From NCBI GenBank assembly GCA_903907865.1, contig CAIVPR010000078.1, forward strand, positions 62,001-126,000: a DNA stretch of 64,000 bases, in the 5' to 3' direction. Position 1 is the first letter of the stretch; each line of letters starts with the position of its first letter. The notes under the pieces are model-generated. The model ran no database searches, was not told the DNA's origin, and saw only the letters and a list, made by a program, of their open reading frames with translations. The DNA is from an uncultured Acidobacteriia bacterium. GTDB taxonomy: Bacteria; Acidobacteriota; Terriglobia; Bryobacterales; Bryobacteraceae. Shown here piece after piece: positions 56,809-64,000 of the stretch. Both the position numbers and the translations under genes were made by a program.

Positions 56809-58743
56809 CTATTTTGAACCAAATTCACGCAGGAGGGTCAACGAAATGATCATCTCCTGATACTTGAAACCCGAGCTGCGGAACGCCTCGGCCGCCTTGG
56901 AGATCACCGCGCGGTCGCCCGGCGCTTCCAAACGACCGGCGGTGTACCGGAAATACTGCTTCACCATGCACTCCTGGCACTCGCCGGTCTTGGCCAGAAC
57001 CGCGCCCAGCTGCGCCGGCGAGGTGAAAGTCCCGCCAGGCAGCCCGGCGACGTTGGCGTTGGTGTCGATGTCGAGGTCCACCTTCTTCGTCTGCGGCCCG
57101 CGACCCTTGCCCGGCGCCGGGGGTGCCTTGAACTCCAAAGAAAACTTCTCGCGGCGGGCCCCGATGGCGTCGAACTTCTCGAAGCCGAACCCGATGGGGT
57201 CGATCAGCTTGTGGCAGGTCGCACAGGTCGGGTTGATGGCGTGCTCGGTCATGCGGTCGCGGTTGGTCTGCGGATGCGCCTCGGTGACAGCGGGGAGGTT
57301 GGTGTTCACGCCGGGGGGCGGGTCGGGCACGTGCTGGCAGAGGAATTGCTCGCGGATGAAGATGCCGCGCGAGGTGAGCGAGGGCTCGTCGGGCTTGGAG
57401 GTTAGGGAGAGGAACAGCCCTTGGCCGAGGACGCCCGCGCGCTCGGAACCGGCTGGGAACGGCACGCGGTCGAAGTCTTTGGGCGGCGCAGTGACGCCGT
57501 AGATGGGGGCCAGTTCGGGGCTCACGTAGCCGTAGTCGGCGGTGAAAAGCTCCATGAAGTTGCGGTTGTTCCAGACGAGGTCGTTGAAGAAGGTGCGCGC
57601 CTCCTCGGTCATGGCGTGGGTGGTTTCACGCGTGTACAGGGGGAACTTGCGGCGGTCCTTGGCTGCGGCGTTGAGGCGGTCGAAGCGGAGCCACTGGCTC
57701 AGGAAGTCGTCGAGGGCGTCCTTGGCGCGGGGGTCGGCCAGCATGCGCCGGGTGGTTTTTTCGAGACCTGTGGGGGTGGAGAGGGCGCCGCGCTGGGCCT
57801 CGGCGAAGAGCTGGGCGTCGGGCATGGTGTCCCAGAGCGCGTAGGAGAGGCGGCTGGCGGTGGCGTAGGGCTTGAGCTTGGCGTCCGGAGCGGCATCAAG
57901 GCGGAAGAGGAAGTTGGGGCTCTGCAGCATCGCCTCCAGAACGAGTTGCGCGCCCTTGACGAGGTCGGATTCGCGCGCCATCAGGGTTTCGTAGCGCTTC
58001 TGTTCGGCGGGGTCGAGGGGACGCCGGAACGCCTTCAGCCCGAATTCCTTTACGAAGCGGGCTCGGCAGGTGGCGGACGGTTTGCAGGGGATCAGGTGCC
58101 GGATGTCGCCGCCTTGGAAGGCCGATTTGGCCAGCTTTTCCGCAGACGCCGAGTAGGATTCGACCAGCAACGGCGACAGGCTCTGGCCCTGGGTCTGGTT
58201 GCGGTAGCCGTTGATGAAATCCTCGGGCGGGAACTGGTTGGCTGGATTGGTCTGGTCGTTGAGGAGGTCGCGGACGGTGTGGTTGTACTGGCTGTGGGTG
58301 AGGCGGCGGAGTTCGGCGTCGTTACGGGCCTCGCCGACACCCATTTTCTCCTGCTCGCGGTAGCGGGTGGCGATGGCGAGGTCGGCGGGGGAGAGCTTGG
58401 CCAACTGATCGACCCACGATTTGAGCGTGGATTCGTCCGCGCTGCCGGGCTTGATCTTTTCGCCGCCCGCGTGGGGCGTGCGCATGGTCGGTTTGCGTAG
58501 GAGGAGGGAGTTTTCGGGATGCTCGCGGTCCACCAGAACCACCAGGGACTTCCCGAAGGCTTCGATTTTGACGGCTGGCGCGTCGGCGTCGGGGAAGTGG
58601 AGGCGGGTGGGCGACGCCACGCCTTCCGCTGTGTGGCAGGAGCGGCAGCGGGCGGCCTCAAGGACCTTGTAGGCGCCGGATTGGAAGGTCTGCGCCCGCA
58701 AGGCGCTGACAGCAAGGCACATCAGGGCGAAACGTCTAAACAA
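56809..58743 (-). CDS. DUF1592/DUF1588-type cytochrome c protein
   Basis: I start at the TTG at 58743, preceded by GAGGAG, giving 644 residues with a signal peptide-like start ([18 protein letters not shown]). There are two heme c sites: CRSCH near residue 33 and CATCHK near residue 530. Between are the DUF1587/1592 motifs [36 protein letters not shown] and [13 protein letters not shown], and [13 protein letters not shown] follows the second heme (DUF1588). Such proteins are common in Planctomycetes and Acidobacteria. Role is unknown; a periplasmic electron-transfer step is inferred. Confidence 0.9.
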   Translation of the reverse strand: MFRRFALMCLAVSALRAQTFQSGAYKVLEAARCRSCHTAEGVASPTRLHFPDADAPAVKIEAFGKSLVVLVDREHPENSLLLRKPTMRTPHAGGEKIKPGSADESTLKSWVDQLAKLSPADLAIATRYREQEKMGVGEARNDAELRRLTHSQYNHTVRDLLNDQTNPANQFPPEDFINGYRNQTQGQSLSPLLVESYSASAEKLAKSAFQGGDIRHLIPCKPSATCRARFVKEFGLKAFRRPLDPAEQKRYETLMARESDLVKGAQLVLEAMLQSPNFLFRLDAAPDAKLKPYATASRLSYALWDTMPDAQLFAEAQRGALSTPTGLEKTTRRMLADPRAKDALDDFLSQWLRFDRLNAAAKDRRKFPLYTRETTHAMTEEARTFFNDLVWNNRNFMELFTADYGYVSPELAPIYGVTAPPKDFDRVPFPAGSERAGVLGQGLFLSLTSKPDEPSLTSRGIFIREQFLCQHVPDPPPGVNTNLPAVTEAHPQTNRDRMTEHAINPTCATCHKLIDPIGFGFEKFDAIGARREKFSLEFKAPPAPGKGRGPQTKKVDLDIDTNANVAGLPGGTFTSPAQLGAVLAKTGECQECMVKQYFRYTAGRLEAPGDRAVISKAAEAFRSSGFKYQEMIISLTLLREFGSK

Positions 58744-58858
58744 AGAAACTCCTCGCGGGGACGACCGGTTTTGAAGACCGTAAGCGTTCACTATACATTG
58801 ATTAGAATACCGCGTCGAACCATCGCGGTCCCGTATGCTATCCTCCGGCCAGAGCGTC

Positions 58859-59158
58859 ATGCCAAACCCCAGCGCAGCCGAAGCCGTCAACCTGAATCGC
58901 GACCGAATCTTGGACATTGCGGCCCGCCACGGGGCTGCGCGCGTGCGTCTGATCGGGTCCGTGGCAAGGGGGGAGGCACGTCCAGACAGCGACGTCGATT
59001 TCCTTGTAAAGTGGAACGATTCGGCCAGCCTGCTCGACCACGCGTCGTTGATGCTGGAACTCGAGAACCTGCTGGAGCGCAAGGTGGATATTGCTAGTGA
59101 CGGCTGGCTCAAACCCGCGATTCGGGACTCGGTTTACCGGGATGCGATCGACCTATGA
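58859..59158 (+). CDS. MNT-type nucleotidyltransferase antitoxin
   Basis: I start at the ATG at 58859, giving 99 residues. The motif [21 protein letters not shown] is the G-S-x9-D-x-D signature of minimal nucleotidyltransferases, and LLERKVDIA supplies the third acidic residue. In HEPN/MNT systems this enzyme AMPylates the HEPN toxin to neutralise it. The stop codon overlaps an ATG (ATGA) ahead of the HEPN gene. The locus looks intact, unlike the broken pair at 36667. Confidence 0.85.
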   Translation: MPNPSAAEAVNLNRDRILDIAARHGAARVRLIGSVARGEARPDSDVDFLVKWNDSASLLDHASLMLELENLLERKVDIASDGWLKPAIRDSVYRDAIDL

Positions 59159-59168
59159 GAAGTGACCT

Positions 59169-59516
59169 GTGAGAAGCGATCAAGACCGACTCGGTGACAT
59201 TCTTGAGGCCATCGCCAAGATTCAAGAGCGCACCTCCGGGGGCGAGGACGACTTCCAAGGAGACGAAATGCTGCAAGTCTGGGTGATCCACCACCTCCAA
59301 GTCATCGGGGAGGCCGCGCGCGGCGTGTCGGCACTACTCAGAAGCCGCCATCCCGAAGTACGGTGGTCTGAAATCATCGCGCTCCGGAATCTGCTGGTTC
59401 ACGAGTATTTCGGTATTAGCATGCGTGAGGTCTGGGTGATGACAGAGCGCGATCTTCCCGTCTTGAAAGCACAGGTCGAGGCAATCCCAGACAGTCCATC
59501 AACGCCGAGCCCGTAA
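59169..59516 (+). CDS. HEPN-type toxin (HepT/DUF86)
   Basis: The 115-residue protein carries the catalytic R-x4-H-x-Y motif as RNLLVHEY (Arg73, His78, Tyr80), and the helices QDRLGDILEAIAKIQERT and VIHHLQVIGEAARGVS. HEPN toxins cleave RNA. The start is a GTG at 59169 that appears to be a shifted copy of an earlier ATG start: a 14-base imperfect tandem duplication (59155-59182) leaves a five-codon frame MRSDL with its stop overlapping this GTG. Translation may thus be reduced. Confidence 0.82.
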   Translation: MRSDQDRLGDILEAIAKIQERTSGGEDDFQGDEMLQVWVIHHLQVIGEAARGVSALLRSRHPEVRWSEIIALRNLLVHEYFGISMREVWVMTERDLPVLKAQVEAIPDSPSTPSP

Positions 59517-59550
59517 ACGTTCACTATCCGCCGCGATAGAATAACGCGTG

Positions 59551-61533
59551 ATGCCCCTGGTGGTCGCCGTCCTCCTACTCTTCGCCCTGCAAGCTCCGGC
59601 CCACGCCGCCACGCAGCGCGAACTCGCCGAATGGATCCTCCGTTGGGAGGGCACGATCCTGACCGACGGCTCACATCTATTGCTGAACGACGTCTCGCAA
59701 TTGCCGACAGGCGACGTCAAAATCGCCTCCATCGACCTTACCGCCGGCGTCATGCACCCCATCGAGCTCAAAAAGCTCTCCGACATTCCCCAGCTCCGCG
59801 AACTCTACCTCCCCGGCCCCGTCTGGAATCCCGGCGGCAGCAACGAGGACCGCGCCGGCGTTTTCAAGGCCATCGGCACCAACACCGGCATCCGACGCCT
59901 CGCCTTCGGCTGGCACTACAACGCCAACATCGAAATCGGCGACAAGGATTTCGATGACCTCGCCACCCTCGTCAACCTTGAGGAACTCCGCTGCACCCAG
60001 TGCCGCCTCGCCAAGTTCGACCTCTCCAAGTTCCCCCAACTTCGCAACGTCGACCTCACCTTCAACCCCTTCACCGACGACGGCATGAAGGGCATCGCCG
60101 GCCTCGCCCACCTGCGCGTACTACTCCTGCGGGACACGCTCGTCACCGACGCGGGTTTGCAATACCTGAAGGATCTCCCTGCCCTCGAAGACCTCGACCT
60201 CTCCGGCACCCGCATCACCGACAAGGGCGTGGAAGCCCTGCGCAACGCGAAATCGCTGAAGCGCCTGAACCTGCAGGGCTCCACCGCCACCGATGCCTCC
60301 ATGGACGTCCTCGCGGGCCTCGACCACCTGCAAGACCTCACGCTCTACCGCACCCAGATCACCAATTCCGGCCTCGCCAAACTGCAGAAGTTGAAAAGCC
60401 TGACCGACCTCGACCTCCGCTACACCTCCGTCACCCCCAACGGCCTCGACGCCCTGCGCGCCGCGCTGCCGAACGTGCGCATCCGCTTCGTGGGGGCCGT
60501 CGCTCCGAAACCCGCCGCACCCGGTTCCGCCCGACCTTCGTCGTCTACCGAGGACGCAGTTTCGGCCTGGGTGAAGGCGCTGGGTGGCAAGACCGTCTCC
60601 GCCAACGGCCACATCGTGGCCGTGAACCTGGCCTCGACCGCCGTTGCCGACGCGCAGTTGGCAAACCTGGTCGGCCTCGCGGGGCTCGAAAAGCTGGAAC
60701 TGCAGGTGACGCAGATCGCCGACCCCGGCCTCGCCTTCGTGGCCAAGCTCACCAACCTGCGCGAACTCAACCTTAGTAATACGACCCTGGGCGACACAGG
60801 CCTCGCGTATCTGGAACCGCTTACCAAGCTGCGCAGCCTGCGCATGTCGAACACGCGGGTCAAGGGGAGCGGCCTTGCGCGCCTGAAGGCCTTGCCGGAA
60901 CTCCGCGAAATCGACCTTTCGGGCTCGCGGCTTGACGACGCCGGGGTGGCCGAACTCGGCAACCTGCCAGCGTTGACCAGCTTGCGGATCGGATATCTGG
61001 ACATCAGCGACGTCGCACTGGCGAACTTGGCGGCGCTGAAAGGCCTCGAACGGCTCGACCTCACCGCCACCGACATCACCGACGAGGGGCTGCGGCAGAT
61101 CGCCAAGCTCACCAACTTGCGCGAACTGGATTTGAACCACGCGCGCTTCACCGACGAGGGCCTCGCGGCGCTGCTGACGCTCGAAAAGCTGGAGCGCCTA
61201 GAGGTGCTGCGGACGCGCATGACCAACGCGGGGGCGGTCGCGATCTCGCCGCTCAAGAACCTGAAGGCGCTGAAACTGGACTACACGTCCATCGACGACA
61301 AGGCGCTCGATTCGCTGAAGACCCTGCCCAAGCTGGAAGAGTTGAGTTTCGACACCACCAACATCACCGACGACGGCGCGAAGGTGCTGCAAACGATGCG
61401 CAGCCTGAAGATCCTGAACCTGTACCACACGTTCGTGACGGAAAAGGCCGCGAATGAATTGAAAGCGGTGCTTCCGGATTGCAAGGTCGTCTACGACCGC
61501 GATTCGGGACTGCCCACCCGTCGTCCCAAATAA
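59551..61533 (+). CDS. Secreted leucine-rich-repeat protein
   Basis: I start at the ATG at 59551 (660 residues), with a TAGAAT hexamer eight bases upstream and a signal peptide (MPLVVAVLLLFALQAPAHA). About 20 leucine-rich repeats of the form L-x-x-L-x-L-x-x-T-x-I-T/A-D-x-G-L follow. They fall into two modules, each opened by a cap (the second at residues 327-360: AVSAWVKALGG and IVAVNLASTAVADAQL). The repeats resemble ribonuclease-inhibitor-like or Planctomycete-type LRRs. Probably a protein-protein interaction domain at the cell surface or in the periplasm. Confidence 0.85.
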   Translation: MPLVVAVLLLFALQAPAHAATQRELAEWILRWEGTILTDGSHLLLNDVSQLPTGDVKIASIDLTAGVMHPIELKKLSDIPQLRELYLPGPVWNPGGSNEDRAGVFKAIGTNTGIRRLAFGWHYNANIEIGDKDFDDLATLVNLEELRCTQCRLAKFDLSKFPQLRNVDLTFNPFTDDGMKGIAGLAHLRVLLLRDTLVTDAGLQYLKDLPALEDLDLSGTRITDKGVEALRNAKSLKRLNLQGSTATDASMDVLAGLDHLQDLTLYRTQITNSGLAKLQKLKSLTDLDLRYTSVTPNGLDALRAALPNVRIRFVGAVAPKPAAPGSARPSSSTEDAVSAWVKALGGKTVSANGHIVAVNLASTAVADAQLANLVGLAGLEKLELQVTQIADPGLAFVAKLTNLRELNLSNTTLGDTGLAYLEPLTKLRSLRMSNTRVKGSGLARLKALPELREIDLSGSRLDDAGVAELGNLPALTSLRIGYLDISDVALANLAALKGLERLDLTATDITDEGLRQIAKLTNLRELDLNHARFTDEGLAALLTLEKLERLEVLRTRMTNAGAVAISPLKNLKALKLDYTSIDDKALDSLKTLPKLEELSFDTTNITDDGAKVLQTMRSLKILNLYHTFVTEKAANELKAVLPDCKVVYDRDSGLPTRRPK

Positions 61534-61542
61534 GAGGCCCCC

Positions 61543-62532
61543 ATGAGAAAAACCGCCGTCCTGTTTCTTTGTGCCGTTTCCGCCTTTGCCGCGGACATGA
61601 AGGGCCCGAATACCCAATGGATCGTCGACCTCGGGGGTTCCGTGGCCCGCGATGCGCGCGGCAGCGTCACCGGCGTCAACCTGCGCGGCACGTGGGTCAC
61701 CGACAACGACCTGCGGCAATTGAACGACCTCCCCGACCTCGCCGTGCTCGACCTCGGCCTCACCCACATCACCGACCAAGGGATGTCCGAGATCAAGGGC
61801 CTCCGCGGCGTCACGGACCTGAACCTGTATTTCGCGGAGTACATCACCGACGAGGGGTTGGCCGCGATCAAGGACTGGAAGAAGCTGAAGCGCCTCAACC
61901 TCCATGGGACCAAGGCCGGCGACACGGCGCTGGAGCACATTTCGGGGATTTCGACGCTGGAATCGCTGAACGTGGGGGCGACGCTGATGACGGACGTCGG
62001 GCTGGAGCGGTTGACGCAGCTCACCAAGTTGACGGAACTCACGATGGGCGGCAACGAGTTGGGAGACGCGGGACTGCAGGCGCTGCGGCAGATGTCTGGA
62101 CTGACGTTTCTCGACCTGAGCGGCCGTCAGGGGACGGACAAGAATGTCTGGACCGTGGCGATGACGGACGTCGGGCTGGACGCGGTGTTGACGCTAAAGA
62201 ATCTGCGGGAACTGCGGTTTTCGTGCAATTCGGTGGGCGTGGGGATCGAGGGCCAGCGGCTGGGCGAGATTAGCTTCCTGACGGTGACGGAGAAGTGGAT
62301 GGAGAAGTTCGCCGGCCTGCCGAAGCTGGAGAGGCTGAAGGTGCAGGGCTGCAACCGGGTCGGGGACGGCGCAGTGAAGGCGCTGGCGGGGATGCCGAAT
62401 TTGCGGGAGGTGGATTTGCAGGGGACGTCGGTGACAGCTAAAGGCGCGGAGGGGTTGAAGGCGGGGAAGCCTGGGGTGGTGGTGTTTTTCGGGCCTTGGG
62501 AGGCCAAGTCGGCGAACTATCGGAATAACTAG
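61543..62532 (+). CDS. Secreted leucine-rich-repeat protein, second
   Basis: The 329-residue protein begins with a signal peptide (MRKTAVLFLCAVSAFA), nine bases after the previous gene. A cap with WIVDLGGSVARDARG and VNLRGTWVTDNDL matches the caps of the larger protein, and about nine repeats follow (AVLDLGLTHITDQGMSEI, LNLYFAEYITDEGLAAI). The C-terminal part is less regular. It is likely a duplicated module of the neighbouring gene. Confidence 0.85.
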   Translation: MRKTAVLFLCAVSAFAADMKGPNTQWIVDLGGSVARDARGSVTGVNLRGTWVTDNDLRQLNDLPDLAVLDLGLTHITDQGMSEIKGLRGVTDLNLYFAEYITDEGLAAIKDWKKLKRLNLHGTKAGDTALEHISGISTLESLNVGATLMTDVGLERLTQLTKLTELTMGGNELGDAGLQALRQMSGLTFLDLSGRQGTDKNVWTVAMTDVGLDAVLTLKNLRELRFSCNSVGVGIEGQRLGEISFLTVTEKWMEKFAGLPKLERLKVQGCNRVGDGAVKALAGMPNLREVDLQGTSVTAKGAEGLKAGKPGVVVFFGPWEAKSANYRNN

Positions 62533-62569
62533 ACCGGGGCCCGCAATCAGGCCTCGGGCAAGCTCTACT

Positions 62570-63220
62570 TCACTTAAGCCGCCTGTGCGCGGGAATCTGG
62601 TCGTTCGCGCGTGCCATCGACTCTGCGTATTGCCTGTACCGTTCCCCAATGAAAGAGGAATCTAGTTTTTGCAGTGCTTCGTTGGCGATAGTAAGCCCAA
62701 CTCCTGAGAATTGTGCCCTCAAGGGCTTAACGCTAGCTTCTCCGAGTGCAGCCATCACCGAGAGCGCCGTTGGATGTGCATACTTTGACAAGATTTTGAC
62801 GTTGGTGTTATAGAATTCACCGAGGCTGGCGATAGCTGCAGCATCCCTCGCTTCTTTGAACTTGTGTGAGTCTTTTGTTCTGGGCAAGCCCGCTTCTGCG
62901 GCCTCGAGCCTTGTTCGTGTTTCGTCATCGAGCCCCGGAATCTTCCGGTTCAATGCGACCAGATCGCGAATCGCGTCGTCGGAGAACTCTAGTGCGTTGT
63001 CCTCTGACATTGCGCAGTACTCGACCCAAACTCGAAGTTCAACAAGGTTTCGGGCCAACCAAGCAACGACCGCGAGGTCACCCCGTCGTTTTGCACGGGC
63101 CAAGAGATCCCGATTGCGTTCCACAGCGTCTTTGAGGCGGACATAGAGAATTGCCGGAAGAGTCCTATTGTCCTGTGGGTCGCGCTTCCAATCTAGGGGT
63201 TCCATGATCCAATGGTCCAT
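62570..63220 (-). CDS. Hypothetical protein (DUF5677-like helical)
   Basis: I start at the Met at 63220 (216 residues); an alternative start lies at 63286. The protein is helix-rich and charged: VRLKDAVERNRDLLARAKRRGDLAV, ARNLVELRVWVEYCAMSED and NTNVKILSKYAHPTALSVM. I do not recognise it with confidence; it is vaguely like DUF5677 proteins of unknown function. It is convergent with the LRR gene and near the toxin-antitoxin debris at the window's end. Confidence 0.6.
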   Translation of the reverse strand: MDHWIMEPLDWKRDPQDNRTLPAILYVRLKDAVERNRDLLARAKRRGDLAVVAWLARNLVELRVWVEYCAMSEDNALEFSDDAIRDLVALNRKIPGLDDETRTRLEAAEAGLPRTKDSHKFKEARDAAAIASLGEFYNTNVKILSKYAHPTALSVMAALGEASVKPLRAQFSGVGLTIANEALQKLDSSFIGERYRQYAESMARANDQIPAHRRLK

Positions 63221-63291
63221 AGCCGTTTGTCCCGATGTTCCGTATCGCACGAGTGAAACGAGGCCCAACCACTCGCGCCAAATCATCTGCC

Positions 63292-63615
63292 CTACGCCGC
63301 CCGACCCAAATCCGCAAACCGGATCGGCACCTCAACCCCATCCTTGAACCGCGCTGCCAGAACCAACTCGACGTCCATTGCCTCGATGAACTTCCGCAGC
63401 GTCCCCAAATAAAGTTCTGCCCGCTATTCCGATTTCGAAGCCTCGGCTTGACTCGCACCCAACAGATCCGCCATCGCCTCCGACGTCAATCCCCGCGCCT
63501 TGCGGACTTGCCCCGGATGGAGTTCCTCGGCCAATTCCCGAACACCCGCAGCGATGGCGGCCTAGGTCTCGGGTTTGAGTTGCGACTTGATTTCGGACCA
63601 AGACTTGCGCTTCAT
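63292..63615 (-). pseudogene. XRE-family antitoxin with two in-frame stop codons
   Basis: From the ATG at 63615 the frame reads MKRKSWSEIKSQLKPET, TAG (63562-63564), then AAIAAGVRELAEELHPGQVRKARGLTSEAMADLLGASQAEASKSE (HTH of the HigA/XRE type, cited here as AEELHPGQVRKARG and MADLLGASQAEASK), TAG (63424-63426), and RAELYLGTLRKFIEAM with ELVLAARFKDG to the end at 63292. Two separate stops indicate long-standing decay. It is preceded by a short frame whose stop overlaps its ATG. Confidence 0.65.
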
Positions 63616-63735
63616 AGGTTCCCCTTCATCAACGGCGAATCCATCTCCAACTGTCTCAAATGTTCGTCGAACAGCGCATCCGCCCGTGGGACGAACATCC
63701 CACGAGGCTTCCCCGTCTTCGGGTAGGTCTGGGGA

Positions 63736-64000
63736 TCAGGCTGTCGTCCGAACGAGAACGGCCTGTTCCTCGCGCTCCAACGCTTCGTGGACGACCATCT
63801 TCAAATAGGTCTGGTATCGCAGGCCACGTCGTTCTGCTTGGACCCTCGCACGCGCGATGTCGGAGGGATCGATCCGAATGGACACCGTCGGCGTGGCACC
63901 AGACGGCGAACCCCTCCCAATCAAGGCTGCGAGATTCGTGGTCCGGCCTTCGACGACGGCCTTCTCCATCCACCGAGCCGTCTCTTCGCGGTGGTCGAAC
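63736..64000 (-). CDS. Ribbon-helix-helix (CopG/BrnA-like) antitoxin, cut by the window end
   Basis: The frame is open to the right edge and ends at 63736. The visible part reads FDHREETARWMEKAVVEGR and then VSIRIDPSDIARARVQAERRG, the RHH beta-strand and helix, followed by LRYQTYLKMVVHEAL. This is a typical antitoxin. Its start and any partner toxin lie beyond the window. Downstream, bases 63612-63735 encode a natural-looking end (RGMFVPRADALFDEHLRQLEMDS) in another frame, whose own start is unclear. Confidence 0.7.
   Translation of the reverse strand, partial: FDHREETARWMEKAVVEGRTTNLAALIGRGSPSGATPTVSIRIDPSDIARARVQAERRGLRYQTYLKMVVHEALEREEQAVLVRTTA

Overview
The window looks like a piece of the chromosomal replication-origin region of an Acidobacteriota bacterium, most likely a Bryobacterales/Solibacter-type member of Terriglobia. 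This is inferred from gene content, not from a database match. The DNA is GC-rich. It carries a very large Oar-like TonB-dependent receptor with an N-terminal carboxypeptidase-regulatory domain, three PEP-CTERM proteins, a DUF1592/DUF1552 cytochrome pair, a DUF4159 protein, a DUF1080 sugar hydrolase and leucine-rich-repeat proteins built from T-x-I/V-T/A-D repeats, a mix typical of that group.

Layout. 1-4260: yebC, then ruvC with three secreted proteins in overlapping or closely spaced order. 4284-5064: a toxin-antitoxin remnant abutting a broken oxygenase gene. 5100-10310: the replication block dnaA-dnaN-gyrB on the minus strand, with a candidate oriC between dnaA and dnaN. 10537-13150: a PER-like class A beta-lactamase, a DinB protein and a hydroxyacid-oxoacid transhydrogenase. 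13221-16417: a HEPN-like gene pair, tRNA-Gly, a cysH-cysC-PHP sulfur operon and tRNA-Arg. 16426-21286: purD, divergent mnmG, two perfect parS sites at the mnmG 3' end, parA and parB. 21290-28670: rhamnose genes (rhaI, rhaM), a PEP-CTERM protein, fabI and assorted enzymes. 28745-32538: a lipid-type glycosyltransferase, a quinoprotein-like beta-propeller and a PEP-CTERM protein. 32670-36642: the TonB receptor with its own promoter and terminator. 36667-41405: debris of an MNT/HEPN pair, a sigma-54 activator with a divergent sigma-54 promoter driving ahpD-like/NTF2/MOSC genes, and a RES/Xre toxin-antitoxin pair whose toxin is frameshifted. 41492-44461: PEP-CTERM, orphan ParA and acyl-CoA carboxylase beta. 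44493-47804: a GT4-methyltransferase-GT4 glycan cassette bounded by a 25-bp direct repeat, followed by an FkbM methyltransferase. 48851-53989: a broken metallo-beta-lactamase-fold gene fused to a truncated unknown gene, then a sugar-oxidation cluster (mutarotase-like, TIM-barrel, Gfo/Idh/MocA, DUF1080). 54098-62532: MscS channel, HicB-like orphan, DUF1552/DUF1592 pair, an intact MNT/HEPN pair and two LRR proteins. 62570-64000: an unknown protein, an XRE pseudogene with two in-frame stops, and an RHH antitoxin running off the window.

The core genes form the origin and segregation machinery: DnaA and DnaN with oriC, and ParA and ParB with parS. Around them the accessory DNA is notable for decay. 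At least four toxin-antitoxin-like loci are broken in different ways (truncation, frameshift, stop codons), and several junctions join two truncated genes, yet I see no transposase, integrase or CRISPR array. A recurrent feature is a -10-like hexamer 5-8 bases before the start codon, suggesting that many transcripts are leaderless.
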